Assembly (NCBI RefSeq): GCF_004521915.1
Contig: NZ_SDKD01000013.1
Coordinates: forward strand, 1-64,000
DNA: 64,000 nucleotides
Direction: 5' to 3'
DNA from: Brevibacillus migulae
Lineage (GTDB): Bacteria > Bacillota > Bacilli > Brevibacillales > Brevibacillaceae
A model generated the notes under the pieces. It was given only the letters and a program-made list of their open reading frames with translations. It had not been told where the DNA came from and searched no databases. Below, piece after piece: positions 32,819 through 42,072 of this stretch (positions within the stretch are counted from its first letter, which is position 1; every line of letters begins with the position of its first letter). The position numbers were made by a program, and so were the translations under genes.

Positions 32819-35656
32819 TTATTCATCCAGCGTGGTTGCATAGATCGCATTGGCCAGCATCCGGTAGCTGAACTGCGGATGGGCGCGCCATACCAGATCA
32901 TTGGCAAACAGCGTAATGTCTTCGTCGCCATTTTCCAGTGTAAAGGCCATTACTTGTCCTTTGGCATCCTCGTGTCCTGGCCACCATCCGGTTTTAAAGA
33001 AATCGTCCTCATCACTCACCGTAATGAGCGTCTCTGCATCCTCCGGCACTTCCGTGATCCACGAGCCAGATGCGCTGTACACAAGCTCCTCCTCATCATA
33101 CGCTGCTGTCACCGTGCTCTCCTGAGAAAGCTCCGCCCGCAGCAACCCTTCATGATAGAAATCGGTTGTATCAAAATCAAAATCGTCCAAAATGTCTTCT
33201 TCTTTCACAAAGTCAAGGGCATAGCCGCCGATCCCGATGTAGGCTCGTCCATCCAGATCGTTTTTCTTCGCATTGCCCGAATCATCCACGATCACATCGC
33301 TGCCTTTCACGGAGCTGACGACGTCAAAGCCCAATTCCTCCAGGACGAACTTGCTTGCTCCGGAACCGACCGAAGCCACTTTTGGCATCTTCAGCTTTTC
33401 CGCCTTCACGTCCTCTTCAGCGGCGATCACATCTAGATAATATTTGCTGCGGACGCGGTCAAGGTCGCGCCTCTCGACGAGGAAGTCGCCCTTCTCATAG
33501 CCGTCGCCGGATTCGAGCACCATTTCGACCGTTTTCTTCGCATCCAGCAGCTGGTTGACTGCTTTGATGGCCTCATTGCTCGTATTGCGAATGATATAGG
33601 CATCGGCTTTTCCTGGCACGTCGGTTTTTGGCTTGGTGACTTTCGCCGCTTTCAATTCCCTGACGTTTTTGTCGAAGACGCCTTCTTCTCTGAGTTCATA
33701 GCGGGTGAACCCGCGCATGTCATGGAAGTTTTGCACGACTGAATCGTACATGGCATCCCAGTCGGAGATATCCTCCCCGTCAAACAGGACTGTATTGGCA
33801 ACGCCGCGTTTCGCCTGATGCATGTCCACCACATAGGTGCCTTTCGGATAAGTGGTGCCATCAGCTTTGATCTCTTTAGTCGTCTGTTTGACTTCTACAT
33901 CGTTGCGGAGCAGGTACTCCACCATGTTTGCCGCTTCCCATGGATTTTTTTGCAGGGCCGGATCCATCGGAATCACATAGTACTCAGGGAAGAAATTGTC
34001 GTTGTCTCCCCGCGGACGGCCAATCTCCTCGCCGTCCTGATTGACGAGCCATTCATCGACAGCGCGGTCATCCTCGCCGTCTACACCGCGTTTGAAGATT
34101 TCCAGCTGTGTCTTGAACATTTCATCCTTATTGTCGAGCACATATTTGACTCCACCCAGGCCTGCATATACGGTGGCATGGTAGGAATCCTGGTTCATTT
34201 CCGGCATCTCGATGGTATGGCCAAACGAGCCCTGTGTCATCGCATACACCGCTGTATACGCAGGGGTATAGTCGTCCCAGCCATTGCCGTAGTCATCCAA
34301 TGGAATCAGGTAGTCGTCATATTTCGTATTCGCAATTCCTGCATTCCCCATGGCGTGTGCCTGATCGATCATCCCTTTCATCAGCAGATCGTATTCAAAG
34401 TTGGGATTGTGCGGAGGCGTACATGGCTCAATCAAAAATCCCGGGACGAAGCCGTGGAAATCATAGAAGGACAGCGGAGTCCACTTTGCGATTTCCGCTA
34501 CCGTTGCCAATACCTCCGGCTGCGTCTGATACGTATGATCACGGTTCAGGTCAAAATTGTTCGCGTTGGCCCGGGTCGTTGCCACACGTCCATCCGGGTT
34601 TTGCGACAGGTTGAACAAAAAGATCATGTTATCCAGCGCTTCATCGACATCAATCTGTTTGACCTCATCGGTATCTTCGGAAGCATTGAATTCTACCGTG
34701 TCCTCGGTCGCAAATTGACGAAGCAGCTCCAGAATGGCATCCATGGCAGGGGTTTCATCCGGATGCGGGTTGTTAAACCAGACCGGCACCTTATAATCTT
34801 TTAATTTCCCCTCTTCTAAATATTTCAATAATTTTTCCGGTTCGCTTTTCATCTTCGGCAACGTTTTGTTCAAGTAGGTCTCCACCGATTTGCGGTCTTT
34901 GGCCAGCACCACAAAATGCAGGTCGCGCCCTTCTACCGATTTCCCGATTACTTCGTATTTCACATAGCGATCTTTTTTCGCATCCTTCATGATTTGATCG
35001 ATCGCTGGTTTGATTTCCTCGTACGTATGGTAATTGTCATAGACATTCAGCTTCATGGCCGCGGTGTAAGCGATATCGGATCCCTTGTCCTTGACCGCGA
35101 GCTCGTAGGTGCCGAGCAGATCATTGAACTTTCTGCGAATGGAGCGTGCTGACATATCCGTGGTCGGCACTTCTTCCCCGCTTCTGTTCAACACCGTATA
35201 GATGAGGTCGACGTGGATGGTGGCTTTAATCACATCGCCATCCCGATAAGGCTCCTTCGCAAAGGTAAGGAAGGGCTCTCCGCTGTACTTTTGCTCCTTG
35301 GCACTGTACTTGCGCCATTCTTCGAAGCTTTTGCCTCCGAATGACCATTCCAAATTTTCTAAATTAACTGAATCATCGGCGGAGAACTGTACCTCGATAT
35401 CCCTTTCCTCTGTCATGGACATCAAAGGGGTGGAAACCTGCAGCTGGCGAAATTCGCTTGCCTGAATGCGTTTCGCGGCTTTCGCTTTTTTCACCGTCTT
35501 TTCTGGAGCCTGGTCTACTGACGTTCCCGTAGCCGTCGCTGGCTCTCTTGTCCGGCCCGCTTCGTCCTGGTCGCTGCGAGCCGCATACGCCTGCGGTACG
35601 GCAAGAGACATGGCAAATCCCATGAGAAGCGTGTTTCGAAGCAATTTCTTGTACAT
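32819..35656 (-). CDS. Secreted M14-family zinc carboxypeptidase, large
   Basis: A 945-residue exported protein with a signal peptide (cut after PQAYA, about 26). The M14 domain occupies about 205-520: zinc ligands H and E in NNPHPDETPAMD, NPDGRVATTRANANNFDLNR, the third zinc His in SFYDFHGFVPGFL and the catalytic Glu in HTIEMPEMN. An N-terminal 200 residues and a C-terminal 400-residue part (Asp/Glu-rich, with a GATase-like GSGASKFVLEELGFDVVSS) are not catalytic M14. It probably trims peptides outside the cell. ATG 35656 has AGGAAGG before it. Confidence 0.85.
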   Translation of the reverse strand: MYKKLLRNTLLMGFAMSLAVPQAYAARSDQDEAGRTREPATATGTSVDQAPEKTVKKAKAAKRIQASEFRQLQVSTPLMSMTEERDIEVQFSADDSVNLENLEWSFGGKSFEEWRKYSAKEQKYSGEPFLTFAKEPYRDGDVIKATIHVDLIYTVLNRSGEEVPTTDMSARSIRRKFNDLLGTYELAVKDKGSDIAYTAAMKLNVYDNYHTYEEIKPAIDQIMKDAKKDRYVKYEVIGKSVEGRDLHFVVLAKDRKSVETYLNKTLPKMKSEPEKLLKYLEEGKLKDYKVPVWFNNPHPDETPAMDAILELLRQFATEDTVEFNASEDTDEVKQIDVDEALDNMIFLFNLSQNPDGRVATTRANANNFDLNRDHTYQTQPEVLATVAEIAKWTPLSFYDFHGFVPGFLIEPCTPPHNPNFEYDLLMKGMIDQAHAMGNAGIANTKYDDYLIPLDDYGNGWDDYTPAYTAVYAMTQGSFGHTIEMPEMNQDSYHATVYAGLGGVKYVLDNKDEMFKTQLEIFKRGVDGEDDRAVDEWLVNQDGEEIGRPRGDNDNFFPEYYVIPMDPALQKNPWEAANMVEYLLRNDVEVKQTTKEIKADGTTYPKGTYVVDMHQAKRGVANTVLFDGEDISDWDAMYDSVVQNFHDMRGFTRYELREEGVFDKNVRELKAAKVTKPKTDVPGKADAYIIRNTSNEAIKAVNQLLDAKKTVEMVLESGDGYEKGDFLVERRDLDRVRSKYYLDVIAAEEDVKAEKLKMPKVASVGSGASKFVLEELGFDVVSSVKGSDVIVDDSGNAKKNDLDGRAYIGIGGYALDFVKEEDILDDFDFDTTDFYHEGLLRAELSQESTVTAAYDEEELVYSASGSWITEVPEDAETLITVSDEDDFFKTGWWPGHEDAKGQVMAFTLENGDEDITLFANDLVWRAHPQFSYRMLANAIYATTLDE

Positions 35657-35761
35657 TCGGCACTACCTTCCTCTCTATGCGATTGTTTCTTACATTAATG
35701 TCATCATATAGGCGATTGGTAAATCTGTCCATCCATCTTTTTTAACCGTGCTGAAAACAGC

Positions 35762-35793
35762 AAAAACCTGGAAAGGCCTAGCACCTTTCCAGG
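35762..35793 (-). terminator. Terminator of the MFS gene
   Basis: CCTGGAAAGG / CCTTTCCAGG (35767-35776 and 35784-35793), then TTTTTG on the minus strand. Confidence 0.85.
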
Positions 35794-35802
35794 ATTCTTT
35801 GC

Positions 35803-37032
35803 TCACGAGGACTGCGTCGCTGCGGTCGTTTGCTTTAACACCGGAACAAGCAGCAGCATCCCAATGACGAACATCACGGCTGCCGATCCATACACAACCG
35901 GGATGGGCAGCGTGTTCTTCAGCCAGCCTACACTGCCCATGGACAGCACCATCATGCCCATAAACATCGGAGTGAGTACGCCATTCACCCTCCCTACGAT
36001 CACCTGCTCGCTGTTGCGCAGGATCATCATGCTAAAGCCTGCATGGATGAAAGGGAAAAACAAGCCATTTAGAAATTGAAAGATCAGCACGGTCCAAAGC
36101 GCTGTCGACAAGCCATTTCCACAGCTGCCGATCGCGCTGGCCAAAAGCCCCATCGCCACGAGCGCTTGCGGGGTGATGGTCTTGGGAAGCTTCATCACAA
36201 GCCCTCCGCCGACCAGCATGGCGACCCCATAGGAGACGAGCGCCCACTGAAACGAATCGTTGGGCAAGCCCAATTGATCGACGATTAAAAAGATTAACAA
36301 CTGGCTGGTGAGGCCAGACGCTAAACCTACAAGCATGAAGACCATTCCCAGCCTGCGAAGAATCGGCTTGACCCAGACATATCGGAAGCCATCGGCAAAT
36401 TCACTCCAAAAATGGCTGTCCGTCCTCTTCATCGCTGAAGCCTCATCCCGCGGGAGCTGAAACAAGACCAATGCGGACAGCAAAAAGGTAACCGCCATGA
36501 CTCCGATCGACGTGTAAATGCCAAACGTTTGATAAATGAAGGTGCCCAGTGCCGGCCCAAGGATCATGAAAATCGCCATTAGTGTTTGGTTCATCGCCAC
36601 CACTGCTTGGAGCTGCTCCTCGGGCACATGGACCTTAAACAGCTTCAAGGCTGCAGGCTGGGAAAATTGTGAAAGAATCGAGGAAATCAACGTGGCGAAA
36701 AACACTACCTTCCACGTGCCGAACACAAGGGCAAGTAGCACCAGGCAAATGGAAAGGGCGCTGAGCAAATCGCTCCCGATCATCGTACGTCTCGGCGGCC
36801 AACGGTCAGCAAACGTGCCCCCGATAAACGAAAAGAGAAAAATGGGACCAAACTGCGCAACAGAGATGAGGGATACCGCATAAGGGTCATTGTTTGTCTG
36901 CCCCATGACAAAAAAGAGAACCGCAAAGTTGCGCACCCATATCCCCATCTGCAGAAACACGCCTGACAGCAGGATGGTTCGAATCACCCGATTATCGAGC
37001 AGCCCACTGCGAGGGGAAGCTTCGTTAGACAT
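35803..37032 (-). CDS. MFS transporter (MacA/permease-type efflux)
   Basis: Twelve-helix major facilitator with the loop 2-3 motif FIGGTFADRWPPRRTMIGSD (D/R/R). 409 residues, no extra domains. Probably a drug or metabolite exporter. AAAGGAG precedes ATG 37032. A palindromic operator stands between its -10 and its start. Confidence 0.85.
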   Translation of the reverse strand: MSNEASPRSGLLDNRVIRTILLSGVFLQMGIWVRNFAVLFFVMGQTNNDPYAVSLISVAQFGPIFLFSFIGGTFADRWPPRRTMIGSDLLSALSICLVLLALVFGTWKVVFFATLISSILSQFSQPAALKLFKVHVPEEQLQAVVAMNQTLMAIFMILGPALGTFIYQTFGIYTSIGVMAVTFLLSALVLFQLPRDEASAMKRTDSHFWSEFADGFRYVWVKPILRRLGMVFMLVGLASGLTSQLLIFLIVDQLGLPNDSFQWALVSYGVAMLVGGGLVMKLPKTITPQALVAMGLLASAIGSCGNGLSTALWTVLIFQFLNGLFFPFIHAGFSMMILRNSEQVIVGRVNGVLTPMFMGMMVLSMGSVGWLKNTLPIPVVYGSAAVMFVIGMLLLVPVLKQTTAATQSS

Positions 37033-37048
37033 AGTTCACACTCCTTTT

Positions 37049-37113
37049 GCAAACATTTTATATTTTTGTTTGCTATATAACAAACATTTTATTTGATTGT
37101 TTATTTTAGTCAA
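37049..37113 (-). promoter_or_regulatory. Promoter and operator of the MFS gene
   Basis: On the minus strand: TTGACT (37113-37108), 16-bp spacer and TAAAAT (37091-37086). Downstream lies GTTTG-N8-CAAAC (37068-37085), and GCAAAC-N13-GTTTGC (37049-37073). The motif AAACATTTTAT occurs twice, 31 bp apart (37051-37061, 37082-37092). This is the layout of a repressor operator; no repressor gene is adjacent. Confidence 0.5.
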
Positions 37114-37177
37114 GCGTTTTTTAATCTGCCGTTTGATTCCTCCCTGTCAGCTGTCATGAACCGGCATCGTCTTTTTT

Positions 37178-37207
37178 TTGATATTAATTAGGCAGTTGAG
37201 GTATAAT
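37178..37207 (+). promoter_or_regulatory. SigA promoter of the yebC-like gene
   Basis: TTGATA (37178-37183), 18-bp spacer, TATAAT (37202-37207). Confidence 0.75.
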
Positions 37208-37277
37208 CGTGTCTAGTGAAAGAACCGACGAGAAGCAGCTGCTATTATTTCTTCTGTTGAAAGAGAGTGGAATTATA

Positions 37278-37997
37278 ATGGGTCGTAAATGGAACAACAT
37301 TAAAGAAAAAAAGGCATCCAAGGATGCCAATACCAGTCGTATATATGCCAAGTTTGGAAAAGAAATTTATGTGGCCGCCAAGCAAGGTGAGCCAGATCCG
37401 GAATCCAACCGTGCTCTGAAAGTTGTACTGGAGCGTGCAAAAACATACAGCGTACCAAAGGCGATTATTGACCGCGCGATCGAAAAAGCAAAAGGCGGCT
37501 CTGAGGAAAGCTATGACGAGCTGCGTTATGAGGGCTTTGGACCAAACGGATCGATGATTATCGTCGATGCCTTGACCAATAACGTGAACCGGACGGCACC
37601 AGAAGTGCGCGCGGCATTTAACAAAAACGGCGGAAACATGGGTGTCAGCGGATCGGTTTCGTATATGTTCGATGCGACGGCCGTGATCGGGGTCGAAGGA
37701 AAATCCGTGGACGACGTGTTTGAACTGTTGCTGGAAGCGGATGTAGATGTGCGCGACATTACGGAAGAAGACGGAGCAGTCATCGTCTATGCCGAGCCAG
37801 ATCAATTCCATGCCGTGCAAGAAGCTTTCAAAAAGGCTGGCATCACGGACTTTACCGTAGCGGAAATCACGATGATCGCTCAAAACGAAATCACACTGCC
37901 TGAAGACGCTCAAGCGCAATTTGAAAAATTGATCGATGCGTTGGAAGATTTGGATGATGTCCAACAGGTGTACCACAACGTGGATTTGGGTGAATAA
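37278..37997 (+). CDS. YebC/PmpR-family protein (YeeI-like)
   Basis: 239-residue protein of the YebC family. Signatures are [60 protein letters not shown] and [15 protein letters not shown]. Some members help ribosomes through proline-rich stretches; others act as transcription factors. ATG 37278 was preferred to an upstream in-frame start at 37209 because the family begins here. Confidence 0.92.
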   Translation: MGRKWNNIKEKKASKDANTSRIYAKFGKEIYVAAKQGEPDPESNRALKVVLERAKTYSVPKAIIDRAIEKAKGGSEESYDELRYEGFGPNGSMIIVDALTNNVNRTAPEVRAAFNKNGGNMGVSGSVSYMFDATAVIGVEGKSVDDVFELLLEADVDVRDITEEDGAVIVYAEPDQFHAVQEAFKKAGITDFTVAEITMIAQNEITLPEDAQAQFEKLIDALEDLDDVQQVYHNVDLGE

Positions 37998-37999
37998 AG

Positions 38000-38040
38000 A
38001 AAAAGCAGACCTTTGCATTCGTGCGAAGGCCTGCTTTTTT
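38000..38040. terminator. Bidirectional terminator
   Basis: AAAAGCAGACCTT...AAGGCCTGCTTTTTT between convergent genes, with a six-T run on the plus strand. Confidence 0.8.
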
Positions 38041-38359
38041 AGTTCCACAGGTAAGCTCCTGCAAACACACCAAGGGAGAAGCTCAGAAACGAACCCATTG
38101 CGCATTCAAATTGGTATGGGGAGTCGGAAATCAACCACTTGTTTGTCAGAATCGGTACTGTGATTGTAGCGACTACCAGAAGTATGGCGAATGCACGACT
38201 TTCCATAGGCGGAGACTGGGTCATTACGTCTTCAGGTGGTGACATCAGGATACCGTTCATCCCGAAGAAGAGGAGTGCGGATATTATTAGCAGCTTGCTC
38301 ACCGGTAAGCCCATTGCAAAACTGAGCAGGCAGATAAATGGTGTGGGAATTTTTGTCAT
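38039..38359 (-). CDS. Three-helix membrane protein, function unknown
   Basis: 106 residues with hydrophobic segments at about 7-33, 56-72 and 86-103. AAGGAA lies before ATG 38359. It follows a 74-residue gene by 10 bases and is probably in one transcript with it. No recognised family. Confidence 0.6.
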   Translation of the reverse strand: MTKIPTPFICLLSFAMGLPVSKLLIISALLFFGMNGILMSPPEDVMTQSPPMESRAFAILLVVATITVPILTNKWLISDSPYQFECAMGSFLSFSLGVFAGAYLWN

Positions 38360-38369
38360 ATGAAATTCC

Positions 38370-38582
38370 TTAAAGGAAACGGCTGTATTTCGCTTGTTTT
38401 TTCATTCGTTCCCGATCTTGATTCGATAATCGTTCTTTCCCGATGGCGTGCTGAAAAAACTGCTTGAACGAAATCGGCTTCACTTCTTCCATGTCGGTCG
38501 CGGAAGACAAGTCTTGATCGAAAATGCTGGTTTGCGTAAATCCTTTCAAAGCGTTGTGGATGGTTTCCTTTCTTGCGGACAT
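38370..38582 (-). CDS. Small basic protein, function unknown
   Basis: 70 residues from ATG 38582 (a GTG at 38594 is a second possible start, but it sits too close to the GGGGAG site). Rich in Lys and Gln with a SNQDRERMKKQAKYSRFL tail. Upstream partner of the 106-residue membrane protein. No recognised family. Confidence 0.5.
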   Translation of the reverse strand: MSARKETIHNALKGFTQTSIFDQDLSSATDMEEVKPISFKQFFQHAIGKERLSNQDRERMKKQAKYSRFL

Positions 38583-38707
38583 TTCGCTGATCACTCCCCT
38601 TTTCCTTGGTTTACGGATGGCCCCTGTCTAGGTTTCATGGGGGAGCGTATATCTTTGTGTTACTATGAAAGGAAAGCAGTGAATAACATGGCTCAGGTGA
38701 TAAAGCA

Positions 38708-40159
38708 ATGATCCAAATCGACTGGAAGCCGGATAAATCGCTTGCGACTCCGGTATACATCCAAATCAAGGATTTTATCAAGGAAAAAATCGAGACCGGT
38801 CAATGGACGGTAGGCACGAGAATTCCTGCCCAACGCGCGCTCGCCCAGCTTTTTGGCGTTAATCGCAGTACGGTGGTGCTTGCTTGCGAGGAATTGATCG
38901 CCGAAGGGCTTTTGGAAGGAAAGAGCGGACAGGGGACACGCGTGAAAAACAATACATGGTCACTCCTCTCCTCCGCTCCTCCTCCTGACTGGAACCAATA
39001 CATAAAAAGAGGGGCACATCAGCCGAACCTGCCAACAATTCAGGACATCAATCGCTGGGAACCCCTCCCCCATATCATCCGTCTGGGCACGGGCGAACCG
39101 TCGCCTGAAATATTTCCGCAGGAGCTGATGGCTCAGATACTCCACCGCCTTCCCGCGAAAATCCAGTCGCTTGGCTATGAAGAAGGAAAGGGATTATACC
39201 CATTGCGCGAAGAGCTGAGCAAGCATTTGCAATCAATCGGAATTGCCGCTTCTCCCTCCTCGATCATGATCGTATCCGGTGCCTTGCAAGCACTTCAACT
39301 GATTTCAATCGGTCTTTTGCGGCGCAACTCCACCATCCTGTTGGAAAAACCGTCTTATTTGAAATCGCTGAATCTGTTTCCTTCCTCCGGGATCAACATG
39401 GTCGGCATCCCGATGGACGAATACGGCATCCAGATTCCTTTCGTGAAGCAGCAGAAAAAAAAGCACAACGCTTCCTTGCTTTATACCATTCCTTCCTTCC
39501 ATAATCCGACTGGCACCGTCATGAGCTTGGAGCGGCGCAAACAGTTGCTGCAGGCATGCGAAGAAGGACAGCTGCCGATTATCGAGGATGATGTGTATCG
39601 GGAGCTTTGGCTGGATGAGCCGCCTCCTCCGCCATTAAAAGCAATGGATAAACACGGAACCGTCCTCTATCTGGGAAGTATTTCCAAAGCGCTGGCTCCA
39701 GGACTGCGCATCGGCTGGGTAGCAGGGCCCGAGCCCGTCATCGATCGGTTGGCGGACATCAAGATGCAGACAGATTACGGCTCCAGCTCTTTGTCCCAGT
39801 GGGCAGTAGCGGAATGGCTGGCCAGCGGGATGTATGACGTGCATCTGGCGAACATGCGTGATGGTCTGCGCCTGCGCAGGGATACCATGCTTGCGCTGCT
39901 GGCTGATGAATTTGCAGGAATCGCTGAGTGGACCAAACCCTCCGGCGGTTTTTATATCTGGCTGCAGCTCCCTGCTGCCGTTTCGTTGCGGGAGCTTTTT
40001 GAAGCAGCCTTACAAGAAGGCATCCTGCTGAATCCGGGCAATCTCTACGACTCGCTAGCCGTGAGTCATCTTCGCCTGTCTTATTCCTACGCCTCTTTGC
40101 CGGATATGGAAAAGGGGATCAAGAAATTGGCGGAGATTGTTCGGCACATGGTAAAGTGA
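38708..40159 (+). CDS. MocR-type GntR/aminotransferase regulator
   Basis: 483-residue regulator of the MocR family: a GntR winged helix (about 12-75; WTVGTRIPAQRALAQLFGVN, then RSTVVLACEEL) joined to a fold-I PLP aminotransferase domain with IPSFHNPTG, the Asp in IIEDDVYRELW and the PLP-binding lysine in GSISKALAPGLRIGW. Members often respond to PLP or amino acids. CAGGTGAT precedes ATG 38708. No target gene is obvious next door. Confidence 0.9.
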   Translation: MIQIDWKPDKSLATPVYIQIKDFIKEKIETGQWTVGTRIPAQRALAQLFGVNRSTVVLACEELIAEGLLEGKSGQGTRVKNNTWSLLSSAPPPDWNQYIKRGAHQPNLPTIQDINRWEPLPHIIRLGTGEPSPEIFPQELMAQILHRLPAKIQSLGYEEGKGLYPLREELSKHLQSIGIAASPSSIMIVSGALQALQLISIGLLRRNSTILLEKPSYLKSLNLFPSSGINMVGIPMDEYGIQIPFVKQQKKKHNASLLYTIPSFHNPTGTVMSLERRKQLLQACEEGQLPIIEDDVYRELWLDEPPPPPLKAMDKHGTVLYLGSISKALAPGLRIGWVAGPEPVIDRLADIKMQTDYGSSSLSQWAVAEWLASGMYDVHLANMRDGLRLRRDTMLALLADEFAGIAEWTKPSGGFYIWLQLPAAVSLRELFEAALQEGILLNPGNLYDSLAVSHLRLSYSYASLPDMEKGIKKLAEIVRHMVK

Positions 40160-40161
40160 AC

Positions 40162-40190
40162 TTTACAAACCAACGGTCGGTATTTATAAT
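40162..40190 (+). promoter_or_regulatory. TetR-gene promoter with operator in the spacer
   Basis: TTTACA (40162-40167), 17-bp spacer and TATAAT (40185-40190). The spacer holds ACCAACGGTCGGT (40169-40181), a near-perfect palindrome (5 of 6 pairs), the classic autorepression layout. Confidence 0.65.
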
Positions 40191-40222
40191 TAAAGCAAAC
40201 AGTAAATACGGAGGGTACATCC

Positions 40223-40822
40223 TTGAAGCAAGAAGAACGTAGACAACAGACCACTCAGCTCATCCTCGAATCGACCAAAGCGTTAATCCAGGAAAAAGGC
40301 TGCCATTCCATCACCATGAAAGACATCATGGAAAAATCGGGGTTATCAAAGGGGGCGATCTTCCATTACTTAAAAAGCAAGGACGAGATATTTGCCTGGG
40401 TACTCCAGGAGCGGCTCGCCCAGATCAATGAACGTTTCTTGCAGGAAGTGGAGCACGGCAACAAGACGTTTGCCGGACCCATGCAAGCCATTTCCGAGAG
40501 CCTGCATGCTCTGGAGGATCCCGACGACGTGACCAATCGCGTCTTGATGTATTTGCTGGGAAAAGAAGATCAGCCGGTGGTCGCTGAAGCGCTCCGGCAG
40601 TTTTATGCGCAGTCAGTCGCCTTTTCCAAGGAATGGATTATGGCCGGCCAGCGTCATGGGGTCATTCCGGCATCCGTTGATACCGATCGGACTGCTGAGC
40701 TGTTCGTCCTGTTATCGATCGGTCTGCGCGTTCGCTCGTCTGTTCCGATCATTGATTCGTCATCCTTTCAAGCCCGCGACTTTGCTTCATTCATAACTTC
40801 AGTTTTACAGCCCCCTCAATAA
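40223..40822 (+). CDS. TetR/AcrR-family repressor
   Basis: 199 residues with an N-terminal HTH (SITMKDIMEKSGLSKGAIFH followed by YLKSKDEIFAWV) and a variable ligand-binding C-terminal domain. Start TTG 40223 is preceded by GGAGGGTACATCC. First gene of a likely operon with a DUF2269 protein and a methyltransferase; its own promoter carries a likely operator. Confidence 0.9.
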   Translation: MKQEERRQQTTQLILESTKALIQEKGCHSITMKDIMEKSGLSKGAIFHYLKSKDEIFAWVLQERLAQINERFLQEVEHGNKTFAGPMQAISESLHALEDPDDVTNRVLMYLLGKEDQPVVAEALRQFYAQSVAFSKEWIMAGQRHGVIPASVDTDRTAELFVLLSIGLRVRSSVPIIDSSSFQARDFASFITSVLQPPQ

Positions 40823-40842
40823 AAAAACGGGAGTGAGATGGA

Positions 40843-41304
40843 ATGTCATTGTGGCTTCTCGTGCATCTGCTTGGTGTGGTATTATTTCTGGGCAATATTA
40901 TCACTGCCGCTTTTTGGAAGGTCCGGGCTGATCTGCAGAAGGACCCGGCCATGATCCATCGCACCGTGAAAAATGTCATGCTGGCCGACTACGTCTTTAC
41001 GCTTCCCGGCCTGGTTCTCATCACGGTATCCGGGATTGTCATGGCTATCAAAGCCAACCTGCCCATGTCAGGACTCAATTGGCTGACGCTCTCCCTGCTG
41101 TTGTTTGCCATAAGCGGCGCCATTTGGCTCGCGGTGCTCCTCCCGTTGCAGCGTGCCATGATCCGGCACAGCGCACAATCGATGCTCAGCGGAAAGCCCT
41201 CCAGCGCCTATGAGCGGGCCTCTCGCCATTGGGCGATCTACGGCATTGCCGCTACACTGCTGCCGGTCATCATTCTGTATTGTATGGTGACAAAAAGCTT
41301 TTGA
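40843..41304 (+). CDS. DUF2269 membrane protein
   Basis: 153-residue four-helix protein. It starts MSLWLLVHLLGVVLFLGNII and contains VMLADYVFTLPGLVLITVSG and SRHWAIYGIAATLLPVII, the DUF2269 pattern. Function unknown. 20 bases after the TetR gene, GGGAGTGAG before the ATG. Confidence 0.8.
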   Translation: MSLWLLVHLLGVVLFLGNIITAAFWKVRADLQKDPAMIHRTVKNVMLADYVFTLPGLVLITVSGIVMAIKANLPMSGLNWLTLSLLLFAISGAIWLAVLLPLQRAMIRHSAQSMLSGKPSSAYERASRHWAIYGIAATLLPVIILYCMVTKSF

Positions 41305-41337
41305 TTTTTCCGGAGAAACCGATCCTGGAGGCTGATG

Positions 41338-42063
41338 ATGAAATACTGCGGCTCGCAATTTTACGATAATGACGAAAACTTTCAAAGCTACCAAGAAAGA
41401 AGAAGTCAACAGGAAAACGCAAACGACACCTTGGAAAAGCCGGTCTTTTTGGAAATGCTGGGGGACGTAAAAGGACTGCGCATCCTCGATCTCGGCTGTG
41501 GGGATGCAGCTTTTGGCCGCGAATTGCTGGCTCGCGGCTGCAGTCATTATACCGGTGTGGAAGGCTCGAAAAACATGATGCAGGCGGCTGTGAACAATCT
41601 TGCGGGAACTACGGCTGAGGTGATCCATGAAACACTCGAAAAATGGGACTTTCCTCCTCAGCGGTACGATCTGGTGATCTCTCGCCTCGTATTGCACTAT
41701 ATTGAGGATTTGGCTGCGATTTTATCCGGTGTATACCGCACCTTGCGTCCAAACGGCCGGATCGTCTTTTCGGTCGAGCACCCCACGATCACCTCTACCT
41801 TGCAGCCATCCGGCACGCGCGCCAATTGGATTGTCGATCGTTACTTTCACACAGGTTATCGCGAGCAGCAATGGATGGGCGGGCAGGTGTTCAAATACCA
41901 CCGGACCATTGAGGATTACTTTTTGCTGCTGCAGCAAGCCGGATTCCGGGTCGAGGCGCTTCGGGAGTCCCGGCCACAGCGCGAAAACTTTCTCCATGAG
42001 GAAACTTATTTGCGCCGCATGCGGATTCCGCTCTTTCTGTTTTTGGCGGGAACAAAGAGCTAG
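41338..42063 (+). CDS. Class I SAM-dependent methyltransferase
   Basis: 241 residues with motif I ILDLGCGDAAFGREL, motif II VEGSKNMM, FDLV-like YDLVISRLVLHYIEDL and RPNGRIVFSVEHP. The small-molecule methyltransferase fold (UbiE/SmtA-like) gives no substrate. ATG 41338 stands 7 bases after GGAGG; the ATG three bases up is too close. Third gene of the TetR unit. Confidence 0.83.
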   Translation: MKYCGSQFYDNDENFQSYQERRSQQENANDTLEKPVFLEMLGDVKGLRILDLGCGDAAFGRELLARGCSHYTGVEGSKNMMQAAVNNLAGTTAEVIHETLEKWDFPPQRYDLVISRLVLHYIEDLAAILSGVYRTLRPNGRIVFSVEHPTITSTLQPSGTRANWIVDRYFHTGYREQQWMGGQVFKYHRTIEDYFLLLQQAGFRVEALRESRPQRENFLHEETYLRRMRIPLFLFLAGTKS

Positions 42064-42072
42064 CGGCTATCG

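Noticed and set aside
32683..32871. 62-codon plus-strand ORF after the zinc-ribbon gene
   Set aside because: It crosses a repeat, a terminator and the end of the M14 gene and has no ribosome site.
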